Shown piece by piece: positions 34,519 to 43,980 of a stretch of DNA of 64,000 bases. The notes under the pieces are model-generated. The model was not told where the DNA came from and did no database searches. It worked only from the letters and a program-made list of their open reading frames with translations. The stretch is from contig JAXGZQ010000001.1 of the NCBI GenBank assembly GCA_040776905.1, positions 124,001 to 188,000 of the forward strand, written 5' to 3'. The translations under genes and the position numbers were made by a program. Every line of letters begins with the position of its first letter. Position 1 is the stretch's first letter. This DNA comes from SLHU01 sp009929975 (GTDB lineage: Bacteria > Bacillota > Clostridia > Saccharofermentanales > UBA5734).

Positions 34519-35985
34519 TTATTCGGCCTGAGTTAACATGTTGAGCGCGCTGATCAGATAGGGACGGGAATATGCCGGGCGGATGACTTCATCCACATGC
34601 CCGAGTCCGGCCGCGACATCAGCGCTGGCCAGTTCAGAAGCATATTTCTCGACAAATTCATTGCGGGCCGAGGCCGGATCAGCAGCGGCCGCGATTTCCT
34701 TGCGGTAGATGATATGCGCGGCAGTATCCGCGTTGACAATCGCGATTTCAGCGGTCGGCCAGGCATAGACCATATCGGTGCCGCAGCTTTTGCCGCTCAT
34801 GGTCAGGTAGGCGGTTCCAATCGCTTTGCCGACGATCAGGCTGAGGCGCGGCACACTGGATTCGAGCATCGCCCGCATCAGATGGGCGCCGTCACGCAGC
34901 AGTCCGCCCTTTTCAGCGGCCAGGCTGATTTCATAGCCCTCCGCGTTGGTCAGAGTGATGACCGGCAGGCGGAAACGCTCACAGATCTGGAGGATCTGAA
35001 CCGCTTTATCGGCCGACCGGCTGTCAAGACGCGCGGCCGCGTTGGCCAGCACTCCGACGGTTGTTCCGTCCAGCCGGGCCAGGCCTGTCACAACGCCGGC
35101 AGCATAATCCGGGGACAGTTCCAGGAACGTGTCAGTATCCATGACACTGCGGATAATTTCTCTCATATCGACACCCTGGTCAAGCCGGGCGGCGATTTCA
35201 TCAAGGCGGGGATCGGTCCGGTTGGGGTCATCCTGGCTGTCGCGGGGGTAAATGAAGCCTTCCGCGCTGTCAGGAAGATAGCTCAGCAGGAGCTTGAGCC
35301 GGGCGATCAGGTCCGTTTCGTCTGAAGCGACCATGGATGCCAGGCCGGTTTCGCCCGCATGCACAGCGGCACCACCGATGTCGGCCGCCTCGATTGACTT
35401 GTTCTCCACACCGGAGACAACCATCGGACCATTCATGAACAATCCGGATTTTTCTTTTGTCATCAGGACAAAATCACTGAGCGCGGCCAGATAGGCCGCA
35501 CCGCCGGCGCAGGGGCCGAAGACTCCGGCCAGCAGAGGGATCTCACCTGAAGCGGCGTTCATCGAGGCCATCACATGGCCAAGGCCTTCCAGGCCGATGA
35601 TCCCTTCATCGATCCGGGCACCGCCGGTCTCATATAATCCAATGAACGGAACCTGAGCGGCATTGGCAAGATCAATCGCCTTGCTGATTTTCTCCGCATG
35701 CATCTGGCCGACGGATCCACCGTAGACACTGGCATCCTGAGCAGCGACATAGACCATACGGCCTTCAATTGTACCGTATCCGGTGACAACGCCGTCACCG
35801 GCCACCGGCTCACGTGCGAAGCCGAAATTCAGGCCGCGCCCTGTAACCAGTGAATCCAGTTCAACAAAGCTGTCTTCGTCCAGAAGCTGACGGATACGCT
35901 GCCTGCAGGCACTGCCTTCTGTTCCGGCAGCCTCGAGAGCAGCCTGTTTCTCCAGGTATGCACTCAACTTTTCTTGAGATCCCAT
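34519..35985 (-). CDS. Acyl-CoA carboxyltransferase subunit (methylmalonyl-CoA type)
   Basis: A 488-aa crotonase-fold carboxyltransferase related to methylmalonyl-CoA decarboxylase alpha, propionyl-CoA carboxylase beta and the 12S subunit of transcarboxylase. Two tandem halves are seen, with the acyl-CoA/biotin loops GGARIDEG, GPCAGGAAY and, in the second half, NAEGYE and GKAIGTAYL. With the carrier and the 5S-type subunit it forms a complete soluble transcarboxylase set. First gene of the operon; AGGTG precedes ATG 35985 and a consensus promoter lies upstream. Confidence 0.93.
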   Translation of the reverse strand: MGSQEKLSAYLEKQAALEAAGTEGSACRQRIRQLLDEDSFVELDSLVTGRGLNFGFAREPVAGDGVVTGYGTIEGRMVYVAAQDASVYGGSVGQMHAEKISKAIDLANAAQVPFIGLYETGGARIDEGIIGLEGLGHVMASMNAASGEIPLLAGVFGPCAGGAAYLAALSDFVLMTKEKSGLFMNGPMVVSGVENKSIEAADIGGAAVHAGETGLASMVASDETDLIARLKLLLSYLPDSAEGFIYPRDSQDDPNRTDPRLDEIAARLDQGVDMREIIRSVMDTDTFLELSPDYAAGVVTGLARLDGTTVGVLANAAARLDSRSADKAVQILQICERFRLPVITLTNAEGYEISLAAEKGGLLRDGAHLMRAMLESSVPRLSLIVGKAIGTAYLTMSGKSCGTDMVYAWPTAEIAIVNADTAAHIIYRKEIAAAADPASARNEFVEKYASELASADVAAGLGHVDEVIRPAYSRPYLISALNMLTQAE

Positions 35986-36091
35986 TCATTTCACCTCATC
36001 ATCTGCGGGATCCGGCCTGTACCGGACCCGGTCTTTAGCATCAGTGACTCAATCACTCTGCAGGACAAATCGTAACGTCCCACAGACTATG

Positions 36092-36120
36092 ATTATATGT
36101 TATGCCTTACAATAGTTCAA
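36092..36120 (-). promoter_or_regulatory. Promoter of the carboxyltransferase operon
   Basis: Minus strand TTGAAC (36120-36115), 17-nt spacer, TATAAT (36097-36092). The leader to the ATG at 35985 is about 100 nt and contains a small TCCGG/CCGGA inverted repeat near 36010-36030 but no terminator. Confidence 0.82.
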
Positions 36121-36141
36121 CCTTTGCAGCCCGATAAATCC

Positions 36142-36978
36142 TCACAGATCGTCTGATTCATCATCATTTCCGAACAAGGCGCTTGAGACATCCGGCAGAT
36201 CCTGCAGCGGTGTCGGTTCAGCTGGCCCGAAATCATCCGGGCGGCCGGTCTCCGCCAGAGGTTCCGGCGGGGTGACCGCGTCATGTTCAGGGACAAAGGC
36301 TGACACCACCTGGTCAATCGTCATCTGCCGGTCGCGGTCGGCTCCGGCCGATGCTTCCAGAGTCGCTTCAAAATCACGCAGGGTCCCGTACATCAGCATT
36401 TCCATCGGCGGCAGATCGTCTACCGATGACAGGCCGAAATCGAGCAGGAACTGGTCGGTTGTCTCAAACAGGGTCGGACGGCCCGGGGCATCCAGGCTGC
36501 CGGCCTCACGGATGAGCTGACGTTCGAGCAGCCGGCTGACGATACTGTCGCTGTTGACCCCGCGGACCGCTTCGATCTGCGCCCGGGTCACCGGCTGGTT
36601 ATAGGCGATAATCGCCAGTGTCTCATAGGCAGCCTGCGAAAGAGGCGGCCGGTTGCGCGGCTGAAACATGCGTTCAAGCACATCCTGCATCTCCGGTTTC
36701 GTGCACAGCAGGTAATCACCGTCAATTTCCCGCAGCAGCAGGCCGCGCCGGGGATCAAGGCGGTAGCGTTCCGCGCTGCTGGCCAGCACCCGGCGCAGGG
36801 TCTGGCGGTCCTGTCCGGTGATGGCCGCCAGGCGATCGAGCGGGATCGGATCGCCGGCCGCGAAAAGCACGGCCTCAAGGGCGGCCGGCAACAGCGGCTC
36901 AGCGATGGCTTCGCGATCAGTTTCATCAGGTGCGTTAAAACTGTTCAGGCTTTCCTGAGCCAGTGTCGTATCACTCAT
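36142..36978 (-). CDS. scpB: Segregation and condensation protein B
   Basis: Kleisin-interacting winged-helix protein of the SMC condensin. LPAALEAVLFAAGDPIPLDRLA begins the first winged helix (about 30-50), and TLAIIAYNQPVTRAQIEAVRG and LIREAGSLDAPGRPTLFETTDQFL mark the second. The C-terminal 80 residues are acidic and less conserved; 278 aa is somewhat long. ATG 36978 with GAGGAG upstream is preferred; it overlaps the scpA stop by 8 nt. Confidence 0.95.
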   Translation of the reverse strand: MSDTTLAQESLNSFNAPDETDREAIAEPLLPAALEAVLFAAGDPIPLDRLAAITGQDRQTLRRVLASSAERYRLDPRRGLLLREIDGDYLLCTKPEMQDVLERMFQPRNRPPLSQAAYETLAIIAYNQPVTRAQIEAVRGVNSDSIVSRLLERQLIREAGSLDAPGRPTLFETTDQFLLDFGLSSVDDLPPMEMLMYGTLRDFEATLEASAGADRDRQMTIDQVVSAFVPEHDAVTPPEPLAETGRPDDFGPAEPTPLQDLPDVSSALFGNDDESDDL

Positions 36979-37783
36979 AGGCTTTCTCCTCAATCAGGGT
37001 GCTGACATCAGGCAGCGGTCCGGATTCAGACGCCGTTTCATTGACTTCCAGCAAAATGACATCGAACGGGTGCTCTTGCGTGGCCTGTATCCGGTTCAGG
37101 CGCAAAAGCTCAAGAACCGCGAGAAACCCTGTTACACGCTCGGCCCGGCTCGCTGTGTCGGCCGGAAAAAGTTCATTAAAGAACAGGCGGCTGCGGTGGC
37201 GGATCTGATGCCAGATCTGTTTCATTTTATCTTTGAGCGATACCTTCTCCCGTTTCAGGATATGACTGATCCGCTGGCTGACATCCTGAAAGCGAAGATG
37301 ATTCTGTCGGGCGACCTGCTGGCAGGCCAGCCAGAAGCGATCCCAGCTCAGGCTGTCCTGGACCGGTGTCCGGGTGATGCCGAGGCGCTGCGGGGCCTCC
37401 GGCAGTCTCAGCTGGCAGCGCTGCCAGACTTGATGGCGTTCGCGCAGCTGATCAGCCAGTGTGCGGCAGCGGCGGTACTCGAGCAGCCGCAGGACTAGCT
37501 CCTCACGCGGATCATGGCCTTCCTCCGCATCCGCGAGACGTTTCTGGGGCAACAGCATGCGCGACTTGATCTGGAGCAGCGTCGATGCCATCAGCAAAAA
37601 GGAGCTGGCGCTTTCCATATCGAGCCGGGCCAGGCCATCCAGATATTCCAGATACTGATCTGTGATCTCAGCGATCGGGATATCGTAAATATCGATCTGA
37701 TTTTTTTCAATCAAATGGAACAGCAGGTCGAGAGGGCCCTCAAACTGGCTGATTTTCAGATCCGGCGGTTGCTGCACCATCAT
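36971..37783 (-). CDS. scpA: Segregation and condensation protein A
   Basis: Kleisin subunit of the SMC-ScpAB condensin. The 270-aa protein shows the N-terminal FEGPLDLLFHLIEKNQIDIYDIPIAEIT signature (in part, about 14-41), FLLMASTLLQIKSRMLLP, and a C-terminal winged helix with FLAVLELLRLNRIQATQ. ATG 37783 has GAGGA upstream and begins 9 nt after the trpS stop. Confidence 0.96.
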   Translation of the reverse strand: MMVQQPPDLKISQFEGPLDLLFHLIEKNQIDIYDIPIAEITDQYLEYLDGLARLDMESASSFLLMASTLLQIKSRMLLPQKRLADAEEGHDPREELVLRLLEYRRCRTLADQLRERHQVWQRCQLRLPEAPQRLGITRTPVQDSLSWDRFWLACQQVARQNHLRFQDVSQRISHILKREKVSLKDKMKQIWHQIRHRSRLFFNELFPADTASRAERVTGFLAVLELLRLNRIQATQEHPFDVILLEVNETASESGPLPDVSTLIEEKAYE

Positions 37784-37792
37784 GCCGTGTCC

Positions 37793-38779
37793 TCAGTAAT
37801 CGAGATGCATGGCCGCACGTGCTTCCTTCAGTGTCGCGGCGGCTTTCTCCCGGGCTTTCATTGTGCCTTTGCGCAGAATCCGGCGTAGTTCACCACGGTC
37901 CTGCAGCAGACGGGTTCTGGTTTCATGAATCGGACGATGAAAGGCCAGGAGGCGTTCCTGTAATTTTCGTTTGCAGGCGACACAGCCGATCGTACCCTGG
38001 CGGCAGCGTTCACCGATATCCTCAAATTCGTCCTCACTGAAAATCTTATGAAAAGCATAGACTGAGCAGACCTCCGGATGACCCGGATCGTCCTTGCGGA
38101 TGCGGGCCGGATCGGTCAGCATTGACATCACTTTCTTCGCAACGGTATCGGGATCATCGGCAAATGAAATGGTGTTGCCGTAGCTCTTGGACATCTTGCG
38201 GCCATCCGTACCCGGCAGCACCCGTGACTTGGTCAGCAGGGGCTGCGGCTCAGGAAAGACCGGTGCGTACAGATGGTTAAAGCGGCGGGCGATCTCCCGG
38301 CTCAGTTCGAGATGCGGCAGCTGGTCTTCCCCGACCGGTACATAATCCGCCTTATACATCAAGATATCAGCGGTCATCAGGCAGGGATATCCGAGAAACC
38401 CATAGGTGGTGATCTCTTTTTCACTCAACTGGCTGATCTGGTCTTTATATGTCGGGCAGCGTTCGAGCCAGGACAACGGCGTGTTCATCGCGAAAAGCAG
38501 AAACAGCTCCGCGTGTTCCGGAACTTCAGACTGGAGAAAGATTGTTGCCTTATCCGGATCAAGCCCGCAGGCAAGATAATCCGCCATCAGACTGAGAACA
38601 TGCTCGCCCAGCTGCTCTGTATCGGCATATCCGGTCGTCAGCGCATGCAGGTCAGCGATGAAGAAATGACAGTCATAGTCATTTTGCAATTCGACCCAGT
38701 TGCGCAGCGCGCCGAAATAATTACCCAGATGAATTTCGCCCGTCGGACGGGCACCACTTAATATGATCTTCTTAGTCAT
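37793..38779 (-). CDS. trpS: Tryptophanyl-tRNA synthetase
   Basis: Class I synthetase charging tRNA-Trp. 328 aa, with the HIGH-type motif as HLGN in ARPTGEIHLGNYFGAL, the tryptophan-binding YPCLMTADILMYKADYVPVGEDQ region and the KMSKSYGN loop. GGAGG lies before ATG 38779. No T-box is visible upstream, unlike ileS. Confidence 0.97.
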   Translation of the reverse strand: MTKKIILSGARPTGEIHLGNYFGALRNWVELQNDYDCHFFIADLHALTTGYADTEQLGEHVLSLMADYLACGLDPDKATIFLQSEVPEHAELFLLFAMNTPLSWLERCPTYKDQISQLSEKEITTYGFLGYPCLMTADILMYKADYVPVGEDQLPHLELSREIARRFNHLYAPVFPEPQPLLTKSRVLPGTDGRKMSKSYGNTISFADDPDTVAKKVMSMLTDPARIRKDDPGHPEVCSVYAFHKIFSEDEFEDIGERCRQGTIGCVACKRKLQERLLAFHRPIHETRTRLLQDRGELRRILRKGTMKAREKAAATLKEARAAMHLDY

Positions 38780-38830
38780 AGAAGCCTCCGCATGATCTCA
38801 ATATACTCTACCTTAACGAAAAGCGGCCGA

Positions 38831-39556
38831 TCAGGCAAGACTGATCAGCTGCCAGATCCAGCCGAACAGCCATTCCAAAGGACGCAGGATCACTTGATTG
38901 AACGGCCATGCGACCACACTGAGAACCTGCGAAAGAAACCCGCGGGCAAACAGGATAATCATGAGAAAGACCATTCCGATATACCGTTCAATTCCCATCA
39001 GCCGGTAGTAAAGCGATGACGGGAGCAGGGATCCGAAAATTTTGAATCCGTCCAGGGGTGGAATCGGCAGGAGATTGAAGACCGCCAGGATGATATTCGC
39101 GAAGTACATCCGGTTCAAAAGTTGAATCATCACCGTCAGAACCGTACCCGACCAGGACGTCAGATAAACCAGGGTCAGCAGCAGATAAAGACTCAGTGCC
39201 GACGCGAACGCCAGAATCAGGTTGGCCGACGGCCCGGCCAGGCTGGTCAGCATGATGCCCCGCTTGATCGTGCGCGCGCGGGTAAACCGGCCCGGATTGA
39301 TCGGAACTGGCCTGGCCCAGCCGATACCGCCCAGGATGAAGGCGATCGAGCCGATCGGATCCAGATGGACCAGCGGATTCATCGAGAGACGTCCCATCCG
39401 GGCCGCGGTATCGTCGCCGAGCCGGAACGCCGCCCAGCCGTGCGCGAACTCATGAAAAGACAGCGACACGGCCAGGACAAGGATCGTGATGAGAAAATCC
39501 GTGAGATTGAAATTACCCAGTCCTCCGGTGAGGAGGCCAAGACTGACAGTCACCAA
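38831..39556 (-). CDS. Site-2 protease family membrane metallopeptidase (M50B type)
   Basis: A 241-aa membrane protein with HEFAH at about residues 35-39, an LAGPSANLILA segment and the LLPIPPLDGFKI motif that supplies the third zinc ligand. It lacks PDZ domains, so it belongs to the small M50B group rather than RseP. Substrate unknown. The start is uncertain: the frame opens with TTG 39556 followed by GTG 39553 and no good ribosome site is visible. Confidence 0.88.
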   Translation of the reverse strand: MVTVSLGLLTGGLGNFNLTDFLITILVLAVSLSFHEFAHGWAAFRLGDDTAARMGRLSMNPLVHLDPIGSIAFILGGIGWARPVPINPGRFTRARTIKRGIMLTSLAGPSANLILAFASALSLYLLLTLVYLTSWSGTVLTVMIQLLNRMYFANIILAVFNLLPIPPLDGFKIFGSLLPSSLYYRLMGIERYIGMVFLMIILFARGFLSQVLSVVAWPFNQVILRPLEWLFGWIWQLISLA

Positions 39557-39611
39557 AATAATCTGTTACCATTCCCTTCTGCCAGAACACGGCATTCCCG
39601 GAGCTTTGTGA

Positions 39612-42600
39612 TCATGACGGTTCGCCGGTTGTCCTGCTGACTGAAAGGTCACAGGATTCACCGTTGAGATTCCAGGTACGGCTGTTGTCATCGCGGCCTG
39701 TCTCCAGCCGATCCGCCAGCACTTCATCCGCGATCTGCTCAGCGTACTGGCAGAAAATCTGCTCAATCAGCTCACTGCCCTGGTAATGGACGATGATCCG
39801 GTCCATAACGTCAAAGTCACTGTCTTTACGCATTGTCTGCAGTTTGCTGATGATTTCACGTACAAAACCTTCTTCGATCAAATCCGGTGTCAACACCGTA
39901 TCAAGCGCCACCGTCATATCGCGTTCGCTTTCAGTGGCGAGGCCTTCAGCCTGCACCGTTTCCACCAGCAGATCACTTTCCGCCAGTGTCACGGTTTCCC
40001 CGTCGAGGTCAAAGCTGATCTGGCCGTCACGGCGCAGATCCCGCATGGCCGACCGGCCGTCCAGCCCGGACAGCACCGCGCTCAGCCGCGGCAGTTTCGG
40101 ACCGAAGCGGCGTCCCAGGGTGCGCAGCTGCGGCTTGAAACGGTAATCCTGCAGCTGTGCCTGATCATCCTGCCAGACCAGTTGCTTGACATTCAATTCA
40201 TCGCAGATCAGATTGACGAAGGCGTCCGGCAGTCTGCGGGGCGCGACCACATACAGATGACGCAGCGGCTGGCGGTTCTTGATCGCCGCACCATTTCGTG
40301 CCGCACGGCCGAGGACAACCAGACGGAGCACATCTTCCATGTTCTGTTCCAGCTCGGCGTCAATCAGCGCCGTGTCAGCGGCCGGGAAGTCGCACAGATG
40401 GACACTTTCCGCAGCCTGCGGCTGATGCGACAGGACCAGGTTGGCATACATCGCCTCTGCCATGAACGGGACAAAGGGCGCAGTCAGCCGGCTCAGGGTC
40501 TCCAGCACATGATACAGCGTCAGATAGGCGTTCAGCTTATCCTGCGGCATGCCGGGCTGCCAGAAACGCTCACGGCTACGGCGGACGTACCAGTTGGAAA
40601 GATCGTCAACAAAGGTCTGAATTGCCCGGGCTGACGTCGTGATGTCATAACGTTCTAATAACTCATCCACCCGCTGGATCAGGCTGTTCAGCCGGCTGAG
40701 AATCCAGCGGTCCAGCTCACCGAGTGTCGAAAGGTCCAGTGACTGGCCTGTGGGATCAAACTGGTCGATATTGGCATACATCACATAAAACGCATAGGTA
40801 TTCCACAGCGTATTCATGAACTTGCGCTGGCCTTCACTGACCGCTTCTTCTGAAAAACGGGACGGCAGCCAGGGATTGCTTCCGGCATAGAAATACCAGC
40901 GCACCGCGTCGGCGCCCTGATGGTCCAGCACCTGCCACGGATCCACCACATTCCCCTTATGCTTGGACATCTTCTGCCCTTCTTTGTCCTGGACCAGGCC
41001 GAGGACAATGACATTGCGGTACGGCGACTGATCAAAGAGCACCGTTGACAGAGCCATCAGCGTATAGAACCAGCCTCTTGTCTGATCCACAGCCTCAGAA
41101 ATGAAATCCGCTGGAAAATGCTTTTCAAACAATTCCTTGTTCTCAAATGGATAGTGCCACTGGGCAAACGGCATTGAACCGGAGTCAAACCAGCAGTCTA
41201 TGACTTCTTCGACACGGGTCATCCGGCCGCCACATTCGCTGCATCGGATATGAACCTGATCAATATAGGGTTTATGCAGTTCAATATCCTCAGGACAGTC
41301 ATCCGACAGTTCCTTCAATTCCGCGATGCTTCCCACCAGATGGCGGTGGCCGCATTCACAGGTCCAGATCGGCAGCGGAGTCCCCCAGTAGCGTTCGCGT
41401 GAGACGCTCCAGTCGATCACATTTTCCAGGAATTTGCCGAACCGGCCGTCGCGGACATTCGGCGGGATCCAGTTGACGGTCTGGTTATTGGCCATCAGGC
41501 GGTCGCGGACAGCCGTCATCTCGACAAACCATGAGTTGCGCGCGTAGTAGATCAGCGGGGTGTCACAGCGCCAGCAGAAAGGATAGCTGTGTTCATAGGG
41601 AAGTTTGCTGATCAGGAGGTCTGTCTCCGCCAGTTTCCGGATCAGGCCGGCATCGGCTTCTTTGCAGAAGACACCGGCAAAATCCGTCACTTCGTCCGTC
41701 ATGGTCCCGTCTTCAGCGACGAGCTGGACGAGCGGCAGATCATTGAGCCGGCCGAGGCGGGCGTCATCCTCACCGAAAGCCGGCGCGATGTGTACGATGC
41801 CGGTACCGTCACTTAATGTGACATAGGGATCAGCAACCACATACCAGGCTTTTTTGCCGGAAGCCGCTACCATCTGGTCCGCGTAGGGAAACAGCGGCTG
41901 ATAGGAGCGGCCGACCAGATCAGATCCGCGCATGCGGCTGAGGATGGTAAAGGACTCGCCGAATACCTGGGGGGCCAGGACACCGGCCATGTAGTAGCGC
42001 CGTGTCCGGATGCTGTCACCGTGCTTTTCCCGCGCTTCAATCAGGACATATTCCTCATCGGCATTGACACAGAGGGCGACATTGGACGGCAAAGTCCAGG
42101 GAGTGGTTGTCCAGGCCGCGAAATAGGTATTGGCTTCCCCGTCGACCGGGAAACGGACAAAGACCGAGGTGTCGCGGACATCCTGATATCCCTGCGCAAC
42201 CTCATGGCTGGACAGCGAGGTACCGCAGCGTGGGCAATAGGGCACCACTTTATAGCCCTGATAGAGCAGCTTCTGGTCCCAGATCCGGCGCAGGGCCCAC
42301 CATTCTGATTCAATGTAGTCATTTTCATATGTGACATACGGGTTTTCCATATCGGCCCAGAAGCCGACACGGTCGGACATCTGCTCCCATTCAGTCTTAT
42401 AGGTCCAGACACTGGACTTGCACTGTTGGATGAACGGCTCGACACCAAAGGCCTCAATCGCCGGTTTTCCGTCGATGCCCAGCATTTTCTCCACTTCCAG
42501 CTCGACCGGCAGACCATGGGTATCCCAGCCGGCTTTGCGCAGAACATTGTATCCCTTCATGCTTTTATAGCGTGGGATGATATCCTTGATCGCGCGGGTC

Positions 42601-42779
42601 AGGATGTGGCCGATATGAGGTTTTCCGTTCGCGGTCGGCGGCCCGTCATAAAACGTGAAGGTCGGCCCGTCATGACGGTGGGTCAGTGATTTTTCGAAAA
42701 TCCGCTCCTGCTTCCAGAAGGCCAGGGTCTGTTTCTCCCTGTCACTGAAGCTCATGTCTCCGGTCACTTTCTGATACAT
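39612..42779 (-). CDS. ileS: Isoleucyl-tRNA synthetase, long (type 2-like) form
   Basis: Charges tRNA-Ile. HIGH motif in GKPHIGHILTRAIKD (about 55-70), editing domain with TTPWTLPSN, and KMSKH in GQKMSKHKGN. Extra Cys pairs (CWRC, CECG, CSECG) may bind zinc. At 1,055 aa and with the GYNVLRKAGWDTHGLPVELEVEK stretch (in part) it matches the long type 2 class rather than the 930-aa type 1 class; type 2 enzymes are often less sensitive to mupirocin. GGAGG precedes ATG 42779. Controlled by the T-box upstream. Confidence 0.97.
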   Translation of the reverse strand: MYQKVTGDMSFSDREKQTLAFWKQERIFEKSLTHRHDGPTFTFYDGPPTANGKPHIGHILTRAIKDIIPRYKSMKGYNVLRKAGWDTHGLPVELEVEKMLGIDGKPAIEAFGVEPFIQQCKSSVWTYKTEWEQMSDRVGFWADMENPYVTYENDYIESEWWALRRIWDQKLLYQGYKVVPYCPRCGTSLSSHEVAQGYQDVRDTSVFVRFPVDGEANTYFAAWTTTPWTLPSNVALCVNADEEYVLIEAREKHGDSIRTRRYYMAGVLAPQVFGESFTILSRMRGSDLVGRSYQPLFPYADQMVAASGKKAWYVVADPYVTLSDGTGIVHIAPAFGEDDARLGRLNDLPLVQLVAEDGTMTDEVTDFAGVFCKEADAGLIRKLAETDLLISKLPYEHSYPFCWRCDTPLIYYARNSWFVEMTAVRDRLMANNQTVNWIPPNVRDGRFGKFLENVIDWSVSRERYWGTPLPIWTCECGHRHLVGSIAELKELSDDCPEDIELHKPYIDQVHIRCSECGGRMTRVEEVIDCWFDSGSMPFAQWHYPFENKELFEKHFPADFISEAVDQTRGWFYTLMALSTVLFDQSPYRNVIVLGLVQDKEGQKMSKHKGNVVDPWQVLDHQGADAVRWYFYAGSNPWLPSRFSEEAVSEGQRKFMNTLWNTYAFYVMYANIDQFDPTGQSLDLSTLGELDRWILSRLNSLIQRVDELLERYDITTSARAIQTFVDDLSNWYVRRSRERFWQPGMPQDKLNAYLTLYHVLETLSRLTAPFVPFMAEAMYANLVLSHQPQAAESVHLCDFPAADTALIDAELEQNMEDVLRLVVLGRAARNGAAIKNRQPLRHLYVVAPRRLPDAFVNLICDELNVKQLVWQDDQAQLQDYRFKPQLRTLGRRFGPKLPRLSAVLSGLDGRSAMRDLRRDGQISFDLDGETVTLAESDLLVETVQAEGLATESERDMTVALDTVLTPDLIEEGFVREIISKLQTMRKDSDFDVMDRIIVHYQGSELIEQIFCQYAEQIADEVLADRLETGRDDNSRTWNLNGESCDLSVSRTTGEPS

Positions 42780-42799
42780 GTCGTTTCCTCCTGTGCTAT

Positions 42800-42824
42800 A
42801 AAAAAGCGCCCCTCACGGGGCGCT
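42800..42824 (-). terminator. T-box-controlled terminator of ileS
   Basis: Stem AGCGCCCC/GGGGCGCT (42824-42817 with 42812-42805), loop GTGA, followed by a U-run (42805-42800). It lies right after the T-box sequence, as expected for the default stop conformation when tRNA-Ile is charged. Confidence 0.93.
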
Positions 42825-43086
42825 GTCGCGCGGTACCACCCGTAACAGTGTCCTTCCAGGCGAAGGGACACTATCTCGTCTTCCGGTAACGGGGACGCTG
42901 CCCGGAGGCAGTCAGCCGGTCCTGCCTACTGACCTTAACGGCGTTCGTCGGACAGCTCGCGGATGATTTTCAGCATTGACGCGCCTCTGCGGCTTCCACC
43001 ATCCCGCATTCGCTGTCGGCCGTATCACTGCCTACTCTTCCGGTCATCGCTTTTCAGCACCGGACCTTTCCAGATCCGGCCTCAAT
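42800..43086 (-). promoter_or_regulatory. T-box riboswitch upstream of ileS
   Basis: The minus strand holds the T-box core GGGTGGTACCGCG at 42841-42829, immediately followed by a terminator hairpin, and an AGTAGGC element (near 43036) typical of stem I. The leader of about 290 nt includes AAAATCATCC (42970-42961); one of the ATC triplets there is the likely Ile specifier, agreeing with the gene downstream. Uncharged tRNA-Ile should favour the antiterminator. This accounts for the whole 339-nt gap between ileS and the esterase gene. Confidence 0.95.
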
Positions 43087-43093
43087 TCATTCG

Positions 43094-43122
43094 ATTATAA
43101 ATGGACGGCCCGCTGATGTCAA
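43094..43122 (-). promoter_or_regulatory. ileS promoter, full consensus
   Basis: Minus strand TTGACA (43122-43117), 17-nt spacer, TATAAT (43099-43094): an exact match to the vegetative consensus. The -35 hexamer includes the TGA stop codon of the upstream esterase gene (43121-43119). Confidence 0.95.
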
Positions 43123-43901
43123 TTATCCAGCGGCAGCCAGGCCAGCACCTGCTGGATCATCTCATCCCAGTAGCCCCATTCATGAATCGCGCCGTCTTTC
43201 TCACTGTAGGTCAGATCATAGCCGAGCGCGTCCAGATGCTTGTGGAAACGGACATTATCATCATAGAGGAAATCAGCGGTCCCACAGCACTGGAAGATTT
43301 TCGGCCGCGTCTGTCCGGAGGCCGCCAGTTTCTCGGCCTGGGCATACAGGTCATTCATACTGCCGCGATACTGCTCCAGGGAATCAAAAATCAGCTCACC
43401 TTCCCGGCGGTTATCCGGATTGGACAGAAAATCACTGACATCCATCCCGCCGGAAAGGCTGGCAATGGCCGCGTAGCGGTCCGGCAGATTGAGTCCCAGT
43501 TTCAGGGAACCGAAGCCGCCCATGGAAAGACCGGCCGCAAACGTATCCTCACGGCGGCCGGATACCTTGAACAGGCCGCGCACAATCGCCGGCAGTTCTT
43601 CACTGATGAAGGTCCAGTAGCGATAGCCATGGGCCATATCGGTATAAAAACTGCGGTTCACGGCCGGCATGACGACGGCCAGGCGATACTGGGCGGCATA
43701 TCGTTCGATCGATGTGCGGCGCAGCCAGATCGAATGATCATCCGACAGTCCGTGCAGCAGATACAGAACCGGCAGCGGACGCTCGGAATCAGCCCGCGCG
43801 GACGCGATGCCGATCCCCTGTTCTGTTTCCGGAATGATCACATTCATCGACGCGGCGACACCCAGAACCTGTGAAAAGAAACTTGTCTGCAATAAAGCCA
43901 T
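43119..43901 (-). CDS. Alpha/beta-hydrolase, tributyrin esterase / esterase D family
   Basis: A 260-aa serine hydrolase of the EstA type, likely acting on small acyl esters or acetylated sugars. Oxyanion region VLYLLHGLSDD, nucleophile elbow GLSMGGFGSLK and a C-terminal catalytic His in AIHEWGYWDE are all present; an Asp lies in CGTADFLYDD. No signal peptide is evident, so probably cytosolic. ATG 43901 is preferred because GGGAGG precedes it; it has its own promoter and ends on the ileS -35 element. Confidence 0.88.
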   Translation of the reverse strand: MALLQTSFFSQVLGVAASMNVIIPETEQGIGIASARADSERPLPVLYLLHGLSDDHSIWLRRTSIERYAAQYRLAVVMPAVNRSFYTDMAHGYRYWTFISEELPAIVRGLFKVSGRREDTFAAGLSMGGFGSLKLGLNLPDRYAAIASLSGGMDVSDFLSNPDNRREGELIFDSLEQYRGSMNDLYAQAEKLAASGQTRPKIFQCCGTADFLYDDNVRFHKHLDALGYDLTYSEKDGAIHEWGYWDEMIQQVLAWLPLDN

Positions 43902-43939
43902 AAAAAACCTCCCGGCCAAGCCTGTGTGATTCTCTATTC

Positions 43940-43967
43940 AGTTTACCGCAATTTCAGCCGTGTTCAA
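43940..43967 (-). promoter_or_regulatory. Promoter upstream of the esterase gene
   Basis: Minus strand TTGAAC (43967-43962), 16-nt spacer, TAAACT (43945-43940), 39 nt before the esterase start. Confidence 0.6.
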
Positions 43968-43980
43968 GTGCAGGCCGCGT

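Noticed and set aside
39786..40634. Plus-strand 282-codon open frame opposite ileS
   Set aside because: Antisense shadow of a real gene with no recognisable motif or ribosome site.
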